DNA of 64,000 bases from Phaeotremella fagi (lineage: Eukaryota; Basidiomycota; Tremellomycetes; Tremellales; Phaeotremellaceae), in the NCBI GenBank assembly GCA_001599715.1, contig BCHU01000005.1:496001-560000 (forward strand), written 5' to 3'. Position 1 is the first letter of the stretch. Each line of letters begins with the position of its first letter. The notes beneath the pieces were generated by a model. The model was not told where the DNA came from. It made no database searches and saw only the letters and a list, made by a program, of their open reading frames with translations. The translations under genes were made by a program, and so were the position numbers. Shown piece by piece: positions 61,847-64,000 of this stretch.

Positions 61847-62368
61847 TAGTGTTTAGACTTTTCTGCAATAACATATATATCGTTTTCATTTCCTTGTACT
61901 GAACAAAAGCCTCCTCTAAACCACAAAAACCTTGATTTAAACTGCATCTACCTGAAAGCTTCACTTGTCTTGTATTTTGTCTTTTCAAAATAAACGTACT
62001 TCCTTCCACTAGGCTAGTCTTCAACACCGATACCTTCCAAACGCCCAAATGATGGAAACAGTTCTAAGTTTGAGAATAAAATGAAAGCATGAAAAAGGGG
62101 GGGGGGGGGGGGGAAATGACGGATTGTGACTTTGAGAGGGAAGGAAGAAGACGAACCAATACCTAATTGTGTATGTAATATTGATCAATCTTGTTTGTCT
62201 GAACTCGCTTGGACGCGATGAAAGAAGTACAAGAAACTGTTAAAAGAATCTCTAAAAGAAATTAAAGTTGAAAGACGACCGAATTTGAATAAAAAGTAAT
62301 AGAAAATTGATCGAAGGTATATCGAAGAAAAGAAAAAGCAGGGGAATTTGAACACGAAATGAACTTGA
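61847..62368. other. intergenic region between convergent genes, with a G17 tract
   Basis: About 520 bases of facing 3' regions between the MBL-fold and HOG1 stops. It includes a run of 17 G at 62097-62113. The minus-strand frames here are not protein-like. A CATAATAC-type 3' end signal was not identified with confidence. Confidence 0.55.
62097..62113. repeat. mononucleotide G17 tract
   Basis: Seventeen consecutive G on the + strand, read as C on the HOG1 coding strand, about 260 bases past the HOG1 stop. Such long G runs are rare in AT-rich fungal intergenic DNA and are prone to length variation and assembly error. Confidence 0.85.

Positions 62369-64000
<1,632 letters not shown>

Overview
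The window looks like nuclear DNA of a basidiomycete yeast of the Tremellales, most like Kwoniella or Cryptococcus. The evidence is the dense packing of genes with many short introns (about 45-65 nt, GTRNGT donors, CTRAY branch points, YAG acceptors), a Hog1 MAP kinase carrying the TGY motif and very close to the cryptococcal protein as I know it, a DHH1/VAD1-type helicase, and a two-BAH DNA cytosine methyltransferase of the kind reported from Kwoniella. No rRNA, tRNA, transposon or CRISPR array was recognised. All calls come from reading the sequence; no database search was run. Coordinates of spliced genes span the first to last coding base and include introns.

Layout. 1-77: end of a + strand gene. 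0.6-5.4 kb: serine palmitoyltransferase LCB2 and a SLC35F-like membrane transporter, both on -. 5.7-7.8 kb: an XPG/FEN-family nuclease. 8.2-10.2 kb: an RCC1-repeat mitochondrial protein, divergent from the complex I 24 kDa subunit (10.5-11.7 kb). 11.9-14.0 kb: amidophosphoribosyltransferase (purine synthesis), whose ATG is split by an intron, divergent from VPS54 (14.5-18.5 kb). 18.6-22.8 kb: the DNA methyltransferase. 22.9-28.9 kb: myosin II heavy chain, divergent from DHH1 (29.7-31.7 kb). 32.6-34.6 kb: tandem CCCH zinc-finger protein. 34.9-39.4 kb: synaptojanin-type phosphoinositide phosphatase. 39.9-43.2 kb: RhoGAP. 43.5-45.5 kb: MFS transporter. 46-60 kb: four members of one F-box-like family, interrupted by a TB2/DP1-like membrane protein, a polyol dehydrogenase, a secreted endonuclease/phosphatase-fold protein and a CARM1-like arginine methyltransferase. 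60.4-61.8 kb: a metallo-beta-lactamase-fold protein. 62.4 kb to the end: HOG1 without its first exon.

Most of the window is conserved housekeeping DNA: sphingolipid synthesis, Golgi retrograde traffic, cytokinesis, mRNA decay, phosphoinositide turnover and osmostress signalling. The parts worth a second look are the DNA methyltransferase (compare the DnmtX de novo enzymes) and the young, decaying F-box-like family at 46-60 kb. In that family one copy has a homopolymer frameshift and another has a 60-nt internal duplication ending beside a frame break. Smaller curiosities are the split start codon, two micro-exons, and CACGTG sites in three promoters.
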